DNA of 64,000 bases, from the NCBI GenBank assembly GCA_022241785.1, contig JAKOMP010000005.1:1-64000 (forward strand). Direction: 5' to 3'. The position numbers and the translations under genes were made by a program. Positions 1 through 7,572 of this stretch are shown one piece after another. The notes beneath the pieces were generated by a model, which was given only the letters and a program-made list of their open reading frames with translations, ran no database searches and was not told where the DNA came from. Source of the stretch: Cyanocohniella sp. LLY. Lineage in GTDB: Bacteria > Cyanobacteriota > Cyanobacteriia > Cyanobacteriales > Nostocaceae. Position 1 is the first letter of the stretch. Every line of letters starts with the position of its first letter.

Positions 1-125
1 CCTTTTAGCTTATTTTCGACTTCTATGACTATTTCATCATCAGTGATAAAGTCATAATTAATAACCTTGATATCTTCAAGATTAATAACTTTAGTAATAA
101 AGTGCAGCAAGGGATTAGATGGCAT
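1..125 (-). CDS. Partial ORF, possible transposase N-terminus
   Basis: A minus-strand frame opens with ATG at 125 and runs without a stop to the window edge, giving about 41 residues that begin MPSNPLLHFITKVINLED. The acidic, short N-terminus resembles from memory the start of ISL3-type transposases, but no catalytic or zinc-ribbon residues are in view, so this is a weak guess. The frame is also open for about 17 codons upstream of the ATG. It lies just downstream of the truncated Na/Pi cotransporter, which would fit an insertion that removed the end of that gene. Confidence 0.3.
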   Translation of the reverse strand, partial: MPSNPLLHFITKVINLEDIKVINYDFITDDEIVIEVENKLK

Positions 126-279
126 TTTTATTAAATCACTAATTCTTATCTCAACCTTTTTTATGTTTTCTAGTTCTAATTATTTTTGTATCTCTACCCT
201 AGACTCGCTTTGAGATGTTTCTTATTATAAAAATATGAGCAGTTATCTATTTTATTTATAGTATTTTATCATAACGACT

Positions 280-813
280 CTAGGAGAGCCATAAATCTAT
301 TGCCCCTGCACCTACAAGTATATTAGTCACCTGTGTAGCTGACCAAGATAGGAACTGAGTGAAAATTTCTAAAGGCAAAAAGATTAATGCAGCAATGATA
401 TTGAAATAATCTAATACCATTGAACCAGTAAATGCCCGCTGAAATTCTTCTCTGTTGTCATGGTGTCCTAAAGCCACAATGGTATTAGTCACGCTGGTGC
501 CAATATTTGCACCTATCATAATGGGAATTGCTGCTGCTGGTGTAATTGTTCCCGTTGCCACGATCGCAACAGTTAAAGAAGTCGTAGTTGATGAACTTTG
601 AACCAGAGTTGTAGCTAAAATTCCTACGAAAAAGCCAGTAATGGGATTAGCAGTAGTTTCTATTAGAGTTTCTGCTGCACCTTCTCCCAATAATTCAAAA
701 CCTTCGCCTAATAAATCCAGACTGACAAAGAACAAAACCAGGGCAATTATCAGGTAGAGTACATTCCACCACCTGCCTTGGGGTAAGGCTTGAAAAATTC
801 GATTCATGATCAA
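280..813 (-). CDS. Na/Pi cotransporter family protein, C-terminally truncated
   Basis: The 177-residue product matches the first half of the Na+/phosphate cotransporter (PNaS, NptA/YjbB-like) family, inner-membrane carriers that take up phosphate with sodium. Visible hallmarks are the QSSSTTTS motif at residues 72-79 and GANIGT at 101-106, with hydrophobic segments at about 17-33, 58-72, 82-103 and 133-150. Family members have two inverted QSSS repeats and are usually above 350 residues. Only one repeat is present here, and the chain stops after an atypical DLWLS end. The start could be ATG at 813 or 807. A possible transposase fragment lies just beyond the stop, so I infer a gene cut by a mobile element. 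Transport activity is doubtful. Confidence 0.7.
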   Translation of the reverse strand: MIMNRIFQALPQGRWWNVLYLIIALVLFFVSLDLLGEGFELLGEGAAETLIETTANPITGFFVGILATTLVQSSSTTTSLTVAIVATGTITPAAAIPIMIGANIGTSVTNTIVALGHHDNREEFQRAFTGSMVLDYFNIIAALIFLPLEIFTQFLSWSATQVTNILVGAGAIDLWLS

Positions 814-994
814 ACTGCCAGATTAAAATCTAATTTTTTTTGATTTTATCTAGAGATAATAATTGGCGGATTAATGAATAGTTATGAATTAGTTAATTAC
901 GATTATTTTAGGGATAATTCTTTCTATTTATAGATAATCTCTAAACCTTGAGGAAGAGATAATTTTTATCGATAAAGTTAATCTATCAGTCTTA

Positions 995-1186
995 GAGGAT
1001 GTTTGAAAAGTCCTTCATGATGTATCAAATACTTTTAGATCCCCCTAAATCCCCCTTGAAAAGGGGGACTTTGATTCATTTCCCCCCTTTTTCTACGCCG
1101 AAGGCGCATCCCCGAAGGGGTTTAGGGGGGCTAGGGGGGATCTGCAAGTGTTTAAAATCACAGCCAATCACTTTTCAAACACGCTC
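995..1186. mobile_element. MITE family A, copy 1
   Basis: A 192-bp non-coding element has imperfect terminal inverted repeats, GAGGATGTTTGAAAAGT at the left and ACTTTTCAAACACGCTC at the right (15 of 17 pairing). It is flanked by TTA on both sides, a 3-bp target duplication. A second copy lies at 19705-19866. This copy carries about 30 extra bases at 1093-1122, rich in GGCG and CCCCGAAGGGG palindromes, which are absent from copy 2. GAG termini and a TNA target recall the IS1031 group of IS5 elements; that affiliation is inference. An open frame through the element (999-1190) has no gene-like features. Confidence 0.85.
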
Positions 1187-1270
1187 TTAAGACTGTTGTT
1201 TAAATTAATGTTAATCAATTTTTATATAGGGTGTGTTGTTGCACAGCGCACCTGCAATCAGTATATAAAT

Positions 1271-2185
1271 TTAAGGTAATTTTGCCAAAGCAACTTGCTT
1301 GAGGATATTCATCGGCCCTTGGTTTTTGAGGATTTGCATTTCTGTTTCGTTACGTACCAGCAATGCACCCGCAAATCCTAAAGAGTTTACAGAAATTGAA
1401 GCAAAATGTTCCTGCGATCGCGGTACAATCATCATCCATTCTTTTGTAGCTAAAAGATTATAAGCACCAGATAATTTATTGCCGTTGACTATATTTAAAC
1501 CCACACTACTTAATAAACGGTAGTATAGCTCTAAAGTCTTGGCTGCGGCTACAAGCGGTGACTGGGCCCAATGGGGATCTAGTAATGCAAAAGCATGTAC
1601 AAAAGGCAGTTCTGGTATAGTTGCGATCGCCTTGGGAAATTTGGCTGATTTAAGTAACAATTCCATAGGTGTTTGCATCCCTGATGGTGCTAATGGTAAA
1701 GGTACTAATTGTAAATGCTTGTGTCGCTGGCTGGCTCCAGAAATCTTACCGCTGTTATAGAATGCCAAACCATCAAAATCAGCTAAACATGCCCACATAG
1801 CTGTAAAGTCTTCTAAAGTGAGTAAACTTTCTTGTTCTTCAAAAGCATGGGTAATGATTAACAAGTGATAGTCAACAACATTGAATTTATTCAAAATACA
1901 GACATGAGTAGCCGAAATATCTGCCACAAATAAATCCTCTTCATAGGGAAGAAAGGGATTAAACTCTTGAATAGAAGTAGTTTTTTTTTGCTGTTGTTGC
2001 TTGGCTGCATCTTTCCGTTCTAGGTTAGATAAAATACGTACCAAGAAGCTCACCCCATCTTGCTCAACAAATTCAAATTTTGTGGGTATTGAGAGCAATG
2101 CACCGCATTTTAAAGCGTGTTCAGTTGTTTGTTTGACACTTGTCCATAAAGTGCCGGATTGCAGTAATATTTTTGGCTGTGACAT
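1271..2185 (-). CDS. Ap4A phosphorylase / ATP adenylyltransferase family protein
   Basis: The 304-residue cytoplasmic protein belongs to the HIT-superfamily branch of diadenosine tetraphosphate phosphorylases, which split Ap4A with phosphate into ATP and ADP. The active-site block SQRHKHLQLVPLP lies at residues 152-164, with H155-x-H157-x-Q159 as the HxHxQ signature. NPFLPYEEDLFV at 76-87 is the usual N-terminal family motif, and the NSGKISGASQ stretch before the histidines matches the nucleotide-binding loop. Length is normal for the family. It stands alone, transcribed away from the J-domain gene. Physiologically it should lower Ap4A levels raised by stress. Substrate preference between Ap4A and adenylyl sulfate cannot be read from sequence. 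Confidence 0.85.
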   Translation of the reverse strand: MSQPKILLQSGTLWTSVKQTTEHALKCGALLSIPTKFEFVEQDGVSFLVRILSNLERKDAAKQQQQKKTTSIQEFNPFLPYEEDLFVADISATHVCILNKFNVVDYHLLIITHAFEEQESLLTLEDFTAMWACLADFDGLAFYNSGKISGASQRHKHLQLVPLPLAPSGMQTPMELLLKSAKFPKAIATIPELPFVHAFALLDPHWAQSPLVAAAKTLELYYRLLSSVGLNIVNGNKLSGAYNLLATKEWMMIVPRSQEHFASISVNSLGFAGALLVRNETEMQILKNQGPMNILKQVALAKLP

Positions 2186-2426
2186 AATTCAGTATCTAAT
2201 TTTCTGCACTACTACTCATCCATTGCTTACCAAGCTCCTTGGCGAAAACCTGACTTTTCAGGTCATGTGAAAAAGTCCACGGAAAATCTAACTTCCAAAT
2301 CAGGAATTCAAAGTCTCTCGCCTCGCAGGAGAGAGATTTAGAGAGAGGTTTTCCAGATACCGTGAAAAGTTAGGGCGAAAACAGGGAACAAGCAGTATTG
2401 ATTTTTGTTCCCTGTTAATTATTGAT

Positions 2427-3497
2427 TTAAAATATTATTTCATTTAACTCAGCAAACATCTCTTCTAGCATATCTTCCATAGTTTGCCGATTCATGTGAC
2501 GCAGCACCTCTGGCCCTCCCAGAAATTCTTTGATAGTCATTTTTTGTTCTCGAAATTTCTTCACAAAATCACGAATAGCAGTAATAACCTCAATCTCAGA
2601 TTCCACTTGTGCCAACATCTGACTAATCGGATCTATTCCTTCTTTCACAGCTTTGCGACAATCAGATACCATTGCGCCTTCTGGAGTAGTTTTCACCAAA
2701 CGCAGTTCTTGTTTCAATTTTTCATATTGAGTTTTCAGTAATTCATTTTGCTGTTCTATGCGATTGCATGTACGAGTTAAGTCATCCTCACTATTAGTAT
2801 CAATTAACTCTCCCACCTGATGTTGCTGTTCAATTTCCAACAATCTCGCCAAATCCCCTTCTTGGTAAGCCTTGTTGATTTCTTTCATGATTTCTGTGTG
2901 ACGCATTTGAGTTTCGTCATCTTTGACTTTATCTGGGTGAAATATTTCAGCTAAACTCAAAAATGTCTGGCGAATTTTGCGGGCGGAATCTGATTTATTT
3001 TTAGCAGTAATATCTGGTGTTGATTGTGATGCTTGATAGTGATGATATTCCTGATTCGTTTCGCCAAAAAAACCATCTTCTTGCTCATCATCTGCAAATA
3101 AGTCATCTAATTCTATATCTTCATCTTCATCTTCTTCATCAGTTCTTGGTTTGGGGCTGATAATTCCCGCTAACTGGAGTTGATAATAAACTGTCTCAAC
3201 ATCTTTTTTGCTTTGTTTACCAAACTTTCTGACAGCAAAAATTTCCGCAAACAAAGTATGAATTTCTCGGTCAATATCTACTACTTTTTGGAAACTGGGA
3301 CTACACCGATGAAATATATCTGTGGCTAAAGAACGCATCTGTTCAACAAAATTGTTGAGTTCAGTCCTTTTTCTCTTAATTTGTTTTAAAAGCCATTGAT
3401 GTTCTTTATCTAGGGCTTCTAGGCGAATATGGAGCGATGAAAGCGCCAGTGATGGCGTGGAATTAGTATTGTGTGGGGATGATAATTTGCGTGGCAT
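2427..3497 (-). CDS. J-domain (DnaJ-like) coiled-coil protein
   Basis: The 356-residue protein has a J-domain core near the middle: a helix from about 170, the HPD tripeptide at 187-189 (AEIFHPDK), then a helix ending in INKAYQEGD. HPD is the residue set that stimulates Hsp70 (DnaK) ATPase activity. The N-terminal 115 residues are charged helices with heptad-like spacing. An Asp/Glu-rich linker (EEDEDEDIELDD) covers 121-132, and another coiled coil covers about 240-310. There is no Gly/Phe region or zinc finger, so it is a class C J-protein whose flanking helices presumably choose the client. Similar proteins are common in filamentous cyanobacteria, but I know of no assigned client. Confidence 0.75.
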   Translation of the reverse strand: MPRKLSSPHNTNSTPSLALSSLHIRLEALDKEHQWLLKQIKRKRTELNNFVEQMRSLATDIFHRCSPSFQKVVDIDREIHTLFAEIFAVRKFGKQSKKDVETVYYQLQLAGIISPKPRTDEEDEDEDIELDDLFADDEQEDGFFGETNQEYHHYQASQSTPDITAKNKSDSARKIRQTFLSLAEIFHPDKVKDDETQMRHTEIMKEINKAYQEGDLARLLEIEQQHQVGELIDTNSEDDLTRTCNRIEQQNELLKTQYEKLKQELRLVKTTPEGAMVSDCRKAVKEGIDPISQMLAQVESEIEVITAIRDFVKKFREQKMTIKEFLGGPEVLRHMNRQTMEDMLEEMFAELNEIIF

Positions 3498-4127
3498 GGG
3501 ATGGTTAAGTGGGAATGAGCTTAAAAGGCATAAGACCGTTAAACCTTATACAGATCCTACAGCCATACAGATTTTACAACCGAAACATCAAGATGAATCA
3601 GTCAATACCTGGGCAAAAATTTGATACCCCGTGAAAAAGCCTACCGTGTATACACAAGTCCACCCTGAGCGAGTTTCCAGCCTAAAAAGATAGACTCAAA
3701 TTGCCGTAAACCGCGAACAAGGGTAGGCATTCCCCTACGGTGTACATATAAGTCCGATAATCCAGTCCCACAAAGTTTTGATCGAAAGCATCCCACTTTT
3801 TTGTATGTCATTGCGAGCGAAGCAAAGCAATCACAAAATCTCCAACTAAGAGCGAGTCCATGCGATTGCTGCGTCGTTCTTCCTTGCAATGACATTTATT
3901 ATCTCATTGTAAAATAAAAACTGGTATGCACTTGTTTTGATACCCCTAACCCAAATTTTGCACCCACTACACAGATTTGTGTATGCGGTAGCCTTGCAGG
4001 GGAGAAAGTCCGTTGGGCGGCTACGCCGACTTGTAGGAACTGGCGTAGTTTCCCCCATGAGCAACTGGCGTAGAGAGGAATGGAAGCGGGGTTTTTAAAA
4101 TGCGTCGAACGTTAAACTCACGTTAGG
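3498..4127. other. 630-bp repeat-rich intergenic region
   Basis: Between the J-domain gene and the photolyase-like pair I see no credible gene. It holds the family E repeat at 3805-3895, a GTGTATACAC palindrome near 3646, a CTGAGCGA-type short repeat near 3664, and repeated CTGGCGTAG units near 4040-4075. Open frames here (for example 3641-3895) translate repeat DNA and lack start signals or conserved features. Confidence 0.6.
3805..3895. repeat. Intergenic inverted-repeat element with GCAATGAC ends (family E)
   Basis: The left end ATGTCATTGCGAG (3805-3817) pairs with CTTGCAATGACAT (3883-3895), 12 of 13 positions. No convincing target duplication is seen. The right-hand segment (GATTGCT...GCAATGAC) recurs inside MITE B at 34114-34139 and inside MITE C at 60411-60446, and a lone GCAATGAC lies near 19950. 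This is a mosaic repeat of the kind common in Nostoc genomes. Confidence 0.65.
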
Positions 4128-4544
4128 TTATTCCCAAACATATTTTTCAGCAACTTTCCAATAACGTGAAAAGCGCTTCAGGTCGATATAGCCATCGTAT
4201 ACAAAAAAGGGTTCTATCTCCAGCACTTCTAGCTTTAAAGAAGGTTCAATTTGGTCACAGATATCGTTAAACCGAGGACTAGGACTAGCTGCTGTCACCA
4301 CTAAATCAGCATCATGTTCTTGGGCAAAAGCTAAAATTTCTTGTGCCACATCACCACGACGAATAACAACAGGTAACTCTAGTAAACATTCATAAATAAA
4401 TGCAATGCGTTTGAGAGTTAATTGCCATTCTTCAATCAAAGCTTCATCCCATACCCAAATTGCTGGTGCATTAGGATATTTTTGTAGTCCAGGATTATTA
4501 GGACTGAGGCAGTCTCCATGTATCCAAACAATTGGTTGACTCAT
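4128..4544 (-). CDS. Split photolyase-like N-terminal (alpha/beta) domain protein
   Basis: The 138-residue protein looks like a stand-alone photolyase/cryptochrome N-terminal Rossmann-like domain. It opens with the WIHGDCLSPNNP strand-loop, followed by WVWDEALIEEWQLTLKRIAF and the VIRRGDVAQEILAFAQEH segment, which corresponds to the strand and loop where photolyases bind an antenna chromophore. It starts three bases after the stop of the FAD-binding-domain gene, so translation is probably coupled and the two chains probably form one enzyme. In ordinary photolyases this domain is at the N-terminus of the same chain; here it is a separate, downstream gene. Function as a UV-damage repair enzyme or a blue-light sensor is inferred. 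Confidence 0.65.
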   Translation of the reverse strand: MSQPIVWIHGDCLSPNNPGLQKYPNAPAIWVWDEALIEEWQLTLKRIAFIYECLLELPVVIRRGDVAQEILAFAQEHDADLVVTAASPSPRFNDICDQIEPSLKLEVLEIEPFFVYDGYIDLKRFSRYWKVAEKYVWE

Positions 4545-4547
4545 GTT

Positions 4548-5390
4548 TTAGTTTTTACCTTTCTTCCCCCGTTGCCAACTTTGACTGTTAGGTTTCTTTG
4601 TAAATTCACCTTTAGGAAAAAGTCGCTCTTCTAATTCTTCGTAGCTACCTTCAAAATCACAATGACCATAAAGTGGACACTTTTGACAATAAATACCTTT
4701 GGTGTAACGTTCTAAATTTTCGCGGTTGAAAAAATAGGGTTTATGGCTAAAGGTGCTAGCCACCCATTGCCATGACATATTATTACTAGCAGGATCACCA
4801 TCTAACAGATGTTGGAGAAACCACTTAGCCCCAGCTTGCCAACGAATGCGTCGCCAATGGACAGTGTAAGCGGCTAGCCACATTCGGATATGATTGTGTA
4901 GATAGCCAGTTGACCGTAATTCACGGCTAAAGCTATCAATACAAACCATTCCTGTACTACCTTCTATGATGTCTAATGGGAAATTTGGCGCGTATTCTGA
5001 TGGGGCGTAACCAGTTTTATACTCTTCTTGGTCTTGCCAAATATCATTGCCTAGCTTGCCATATAACCTCTGCCAATAATCACGCCAGCCCAATTCATTA
5101 ATTAGTTTACTGGCATCTTGGTGGTTTTCTACTTGGTCAAGCACATAATCTTTAATTTCTCGTAAACTCAAAACCCCATAACGAATGTAGGGTGAAAGTC
5201 GCGTGACAGCACCTGTTAACAAGTTTCGTGTTTTGGCATAAGCTACTGGGTTTACTTTTTGCAGTACTTGTGTAGCAGCTTTACGTCCCCCGATGGTTTC
5301 ACTGATTTGGTCATCGCGTTCTGCTGCTTGGGGAAATTGTTCGCGGAGGTAAGCTATTAACTCATCGCGGTTTCTAAAGTCATTTCTCAT
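4548..5390 (-). CDS. Photolyase/cryptochrome FAD-binding domain protein
   Basis: The 280-residue protein is the helical FAD-binding half of a photolyase without the N-terminal domain. Family motifs include RLSPYIRYGVLS (64-75), ELGWRDYWQ (99-107), the STGYLHNHIRMW block, and LLDGDPASNNMSWQWVAS before KPYFF. Four cysteines stand out: C150 in GMVC, then C235-x2-C238 and C244 near the C-terminus. The 85-residue gap and the KPY...YCxxC context resemble the [4Fe-4S] ligands of bacterial FeS-type photolyases such as PhrB (C350/C438/C441/C454), so a cluster is plausible. The partner domain is encoded next, three bases downstream. Light-driven repair is likely but not proven. Confidence 0.8.
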   Translation of the reverse strand: MRNDFRNRDELIAYLREQFPQAAERDDQISETIGGRKAATQVLQKVNPVAYAKTRNLLTGAVTRLSPYIRYGVLSLREIKDYVLDQVENHQDASKLINELGWRDYWQRLYGKLGNDIWQDQEEYKTGYAPSEYAPNFPLDIIEGSTGMVCIDSFSRELRSTGYLHNHIRMWLAAYTVHWRRIRWQAGAKWFLQHLLDGDPASNNMSWQWVASTFSHKPYFFNRENLERYTKGIYCQKCPLYGHCDFEGSYEELEERLFPKGEFTKKPNSQSWQRGKKGKN

Positions 5391-5409
5391 GTTTTAACTA
5401 ATATGTAGT

Positions 5410-5676
5410 TCACAAATAATCAAAGTTTGTAGTCAGCGACTCTAGCTGTGTAAAACTAACTTTGGAAGAGAGCGATAAATCGCTTATTACGAACAAAAAT
5501 TTATTTTTGGGTATGAACATAATCCATAAAATAAAATTCGGAATTAGCCAAAATTTGAGCCAAGCATAAGCACCCATACTTAATGCTGTTGTAATCATCA
5601 GGGGTAAACCAACTTTAAGTCTGACTGCATCAGGAAGTAAAACAACTCCGGCTACAGTAATAATGCTGTATACCAA
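5410..5676 (-). CDS. Small hypothetical membrane protein
   Basis: This 88-residue frame would start at TTG (5676). Residues 1-60 form two or three hydrophobic stretches (VYSIITVAGVVLL, LPLMITTALSMGAY, FILWIMFI), and the remainder is polar. The frame is open for about 16 codons upstream but without an ATG, which suggests either an uncommon start or a gene remnant. It ends 20 bases before the FAD-binding photolyase-like gene on the same strand. I do not recognise a family. Confidence 0.35.
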   Translation of the reverse strand: MVYSIITVAGVVLLPDAVRLKVGLPLMITTALSMGAYAWLKFWLIPNFILWIMFIPKNKFLFVISDLSLSSKVSFTQLESLTTNFDYL

Positions 5677-5799
5677 AAGTCCTAATTGTAGGCGTTGGAA
5701 AACTTTAAGTGCTATGTGAAAATTTCATGCAAAGACTCACCAGCGTGCCGTAGGCTCTAGCACGAAGTGCGTTAGGCGCAAAGGAATATATAAGGTATT

Positions 5800-6699
5800 T
5801 TACATGCTGGATTTCTGACGGTTATTTTCCATCCCCTTGATGCCGTTGAGGAACATTGGCACAAATGTTTCCATAAAAGCTTGCGGATCACGTTGCCAAG
5901 CTGTTTGAGCCGCGCGCATTCTCGTAAATTGCAACTCAGGTGCTAACAAAGTTTGTGGTAAGCGTTCCATTAAATACTGGGGCCGTTCCCAAAGTGGCAT
6001 TGTATTTGCTATTTCCACGAGATGAGTCACCCGGCGCAGTTCTGCACCTAAGGTGATATCCATTCCCGATTCAAATGCCGCCTGTTCAATAGCTGCATAC
6101 TTTTGTTTAGCTTGCTCTACTTTTTGTTGGTGTTCTGGACTTTTACGAGCGATTTCTGTTAGCCAACGGTTCCCCCAACGCACATGTCCTGCTTCTTCTG
6201 GCAGAATTTTGGCAATGGTTTCGCGAATTTTGATGTTTTCTGTTGTTTGTGGCGCTTGTTTGAGGGCGTATATGTGAGCCGAGAAATACTCACAACCCCG
6301 TTTTTCGGTGACATTAATGGCTGCCAATGCAGCAATGATGCCATCTTCTCGGTCACTTTCCGTCTTGAAGGATTCTTTATCTATCAGACGCTCAAATTCG
6401 TCAATATAGGAAGTTCCAGGGGGAGTACCGATGTCAGCGTCTAAATCCAACAACAAATCAGTTAACCACATAGCATGACGAGCTTCATCACAGATGTGGT
6501 GAGATAAGTCCTGTAATAGTTCCTTTGGTTTGCCATTGAGTTTTTCAATGACATCGGTTAAATCTTTACAGCTGCGTTGTTCGCTGTAGCGGTAGCGATT
6601 GAGGGTAATGAGATGGATTTCGCGATCGCTAACTACCCGTTGGAGAATATCCCTGGCACTCAAGGAATTTTGAAATTTACGTGGATAAATAACTGTCAT
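5800..6699 (-). CDS. Ferritin-like diiron-domain protein
   Basis: The 299-residue protein carries the two E-x2-H motifs of a four-helix ferritin-like carboxylate-bridged diiron site: DEARH (E72, H75) and PEEAGH (E169, H172). E40 and E132 or E137 are candidate bridging ligands from the other two helices. This arrangement is typical of oxygen-activating or peroxide-handling diiron proteins. The C-terminal 100 residues (ERPQYLMERLPQTLLAPEL) are helical and unassigned. The gene is monocistronic, with HIP1 sites in and around it. It is not a classical ferritin or bacterioferritin, and the substrate is unknown. Cyanobacterial genomes carry close relatives annotated only as ferritin-like. Confidence 0.7.
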   Translation of the reverse strand: MTVIYPRKFQNSLSARDILQRVVSDREIHLITLNRYRYSEQRSCKDLTDVIEKLNGKPKELLQDLSHHICDEARHAMWLTDLLLDLDADIGTPPGTSYIDEFERLIDKESFKTESDREDGIIAALAAINVTEKRGCEYFSAHIYALKQAPQTTENIKIRETIAKILPEEAGHVRWGNRWLTEIARKSPEHQQKVEQAKQKYAAIEQAAFESGMDITLGAELRRVTHLVEIANTMPLWERPQYLMERLPQTLLAPELQFTRMRAAQTAWQRDPQAFMETFVPMFLNGIKGMENNRQKSSM

Positions 6700-7005
6700 A
6701 GTTGGGTTAATTTTTGTTAACTATATTAGTTTGATGGTAACTGGCAATAGCATTTAGTTGCCAAAAATCAAGCAATTTTCTTACTCCAGATATATGAGTT
6801 TAATTTCCTAAGTGTAAATAATTGTAACGAATAAAATGATCTACCTGGGGAAATGATTATTCTTCGGCATGACACGAAGCAAAAGCATAAATATCCACAA
6901 TTTATTGGTTTTTTGTGAGGTTAGGGGCAATTTTTCACTAATTTGCCGTGGACAATTGCTACTACAATTTTCTTTAAATGAATTTTTATTACAAAACATC
7001 ATTTT

Positions 7006-7019
7006 GTAACATTGGTTAC
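7006..7019 (+). promoter_or_regulatory. NtcA box upstream of gifA
   Basis: GTA at 7006-7008 and TAC at 7017-7019 are separated by exactly eight bases, the consensus for the nitrogen regulator NtcA. It lies 84 bases before the gifA start codon. NtcA is known to repress gif genes, so glutamine synthetase inactivation is released under nitrogen limitation. A TAN3T match lies about 13 bases downstream, closer than at activated promoters, which fits repression. The rest of 6700-7102 is AT-rich, without a gene. Confidence 0.7.
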
Positions 7020-7102
7020 AGAAATGTGTGTTAGTTTAGTAAATGAAGAGAGAAATAGTTAAGCATATATCACTAATCTAAAACCATAAGGAGGACTGTG
7101 TT

Positions 7103-7303
7103 ATGTCTATTCAAGATAGATCCCGTGCGCTAACAATGCTGCAATACAAGCAAGTCAAGAATCGGCAACAATCAATGCTGATGCGTGCTGCACAAGAACT
7201 CGGTCTTCCTGAAGAAATATCCGAATATTGGAATCCTATTCAAGGAAAGATCGATCCTACAACTCGGTTGATTTATGAAAGCAGCCACGTTGCTATGAGC
7301 TAG
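7103..7303 (+). CDS. gifA: Glutamine synthetase inactivating factor IF7 (GifA)
   Basis: The 66-residue, basic, probably disordered protein matches the cyanobacterial IF7 family: N-terminal SRAL, then KNRQQSMLMRAAQELG and a C-terminal YWNPIQGK segment. The three arginines known to matter in Synechocystis IF7 (R8, R21, R28) are all at the same positions. IF7 binds glutamine synthetase I and inactivates it when ammonium is plentiful. The gene faces glnA tail to tail, as in Anabaena sp. PCC 7120. It has a strong ribosome site (AAGGAGG at 7089-7095, seven bases before ATG) and an NtcA box. IF7 levels are also set by sRNA NsiR4 and proteolysis in other species; I could not identify an NsiR4 site here. 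Confidence 0.9.
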   Translation: MSIQDRSRALTMLQYKQVKNRQQSMLMRAAQELGLPEEISEYWNPIQGKIDPTTRLIYESSHVAMS

Positions 7304-7517
7304 TACCGCTGCCTTGGAAGTTAAAAGTTTACCCTGAGCGAAGTCGATGGGTCAAAGTCAAAAGGCTTTGATTTTGGGATTTTGAACTTACGCCCAGATG
7401 AAGTAGGTTTTGAGCCTTCCCAACAGAATCTGATGAAACCGATTTCTAGACGGACAATCTAGCCTCTTGGTTTCCCAATTGCAGTCAGCCTAGGTTCTTA
7501 CAGTGCTACAAGACGTG

Positions 7518-7549
7518 AAAAAAAAGCCACCCCATATATATAGGGTGGC
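7518..7549 (-). terminator. Rho-independent terminator of glnA
   Basis: A perfect GCCACCC/GGGTGGC stem (7526-7532 with 7543-7549) encloses an AT-rich loop. Read on the minus strand it is followed by eight Ts (7525-7518), a classic terminator 23 bases after the glnA stop. The plus-strand side has only As, so gifA transcripts would not use it efficiently. Confidence 0.85.
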
Positions 7550-7572
7550 AAAAAATTCACTAATTTTGGGAA

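Noticed and set aside
999-1190. 63-codon ORF
   Set aside because: It lies entirely within MITE A copy 1 and translates its inverted repeats.
3641-4064. Two overlapping minus-strand ORFs
   Set aside because: They cover the family E repeat and short dispersed repeats.
6700-7102. Glutamine riboswitch before gifA
   Set aside because: I could not identify the conserved riboswitch core; only the NtcA box is convincing.
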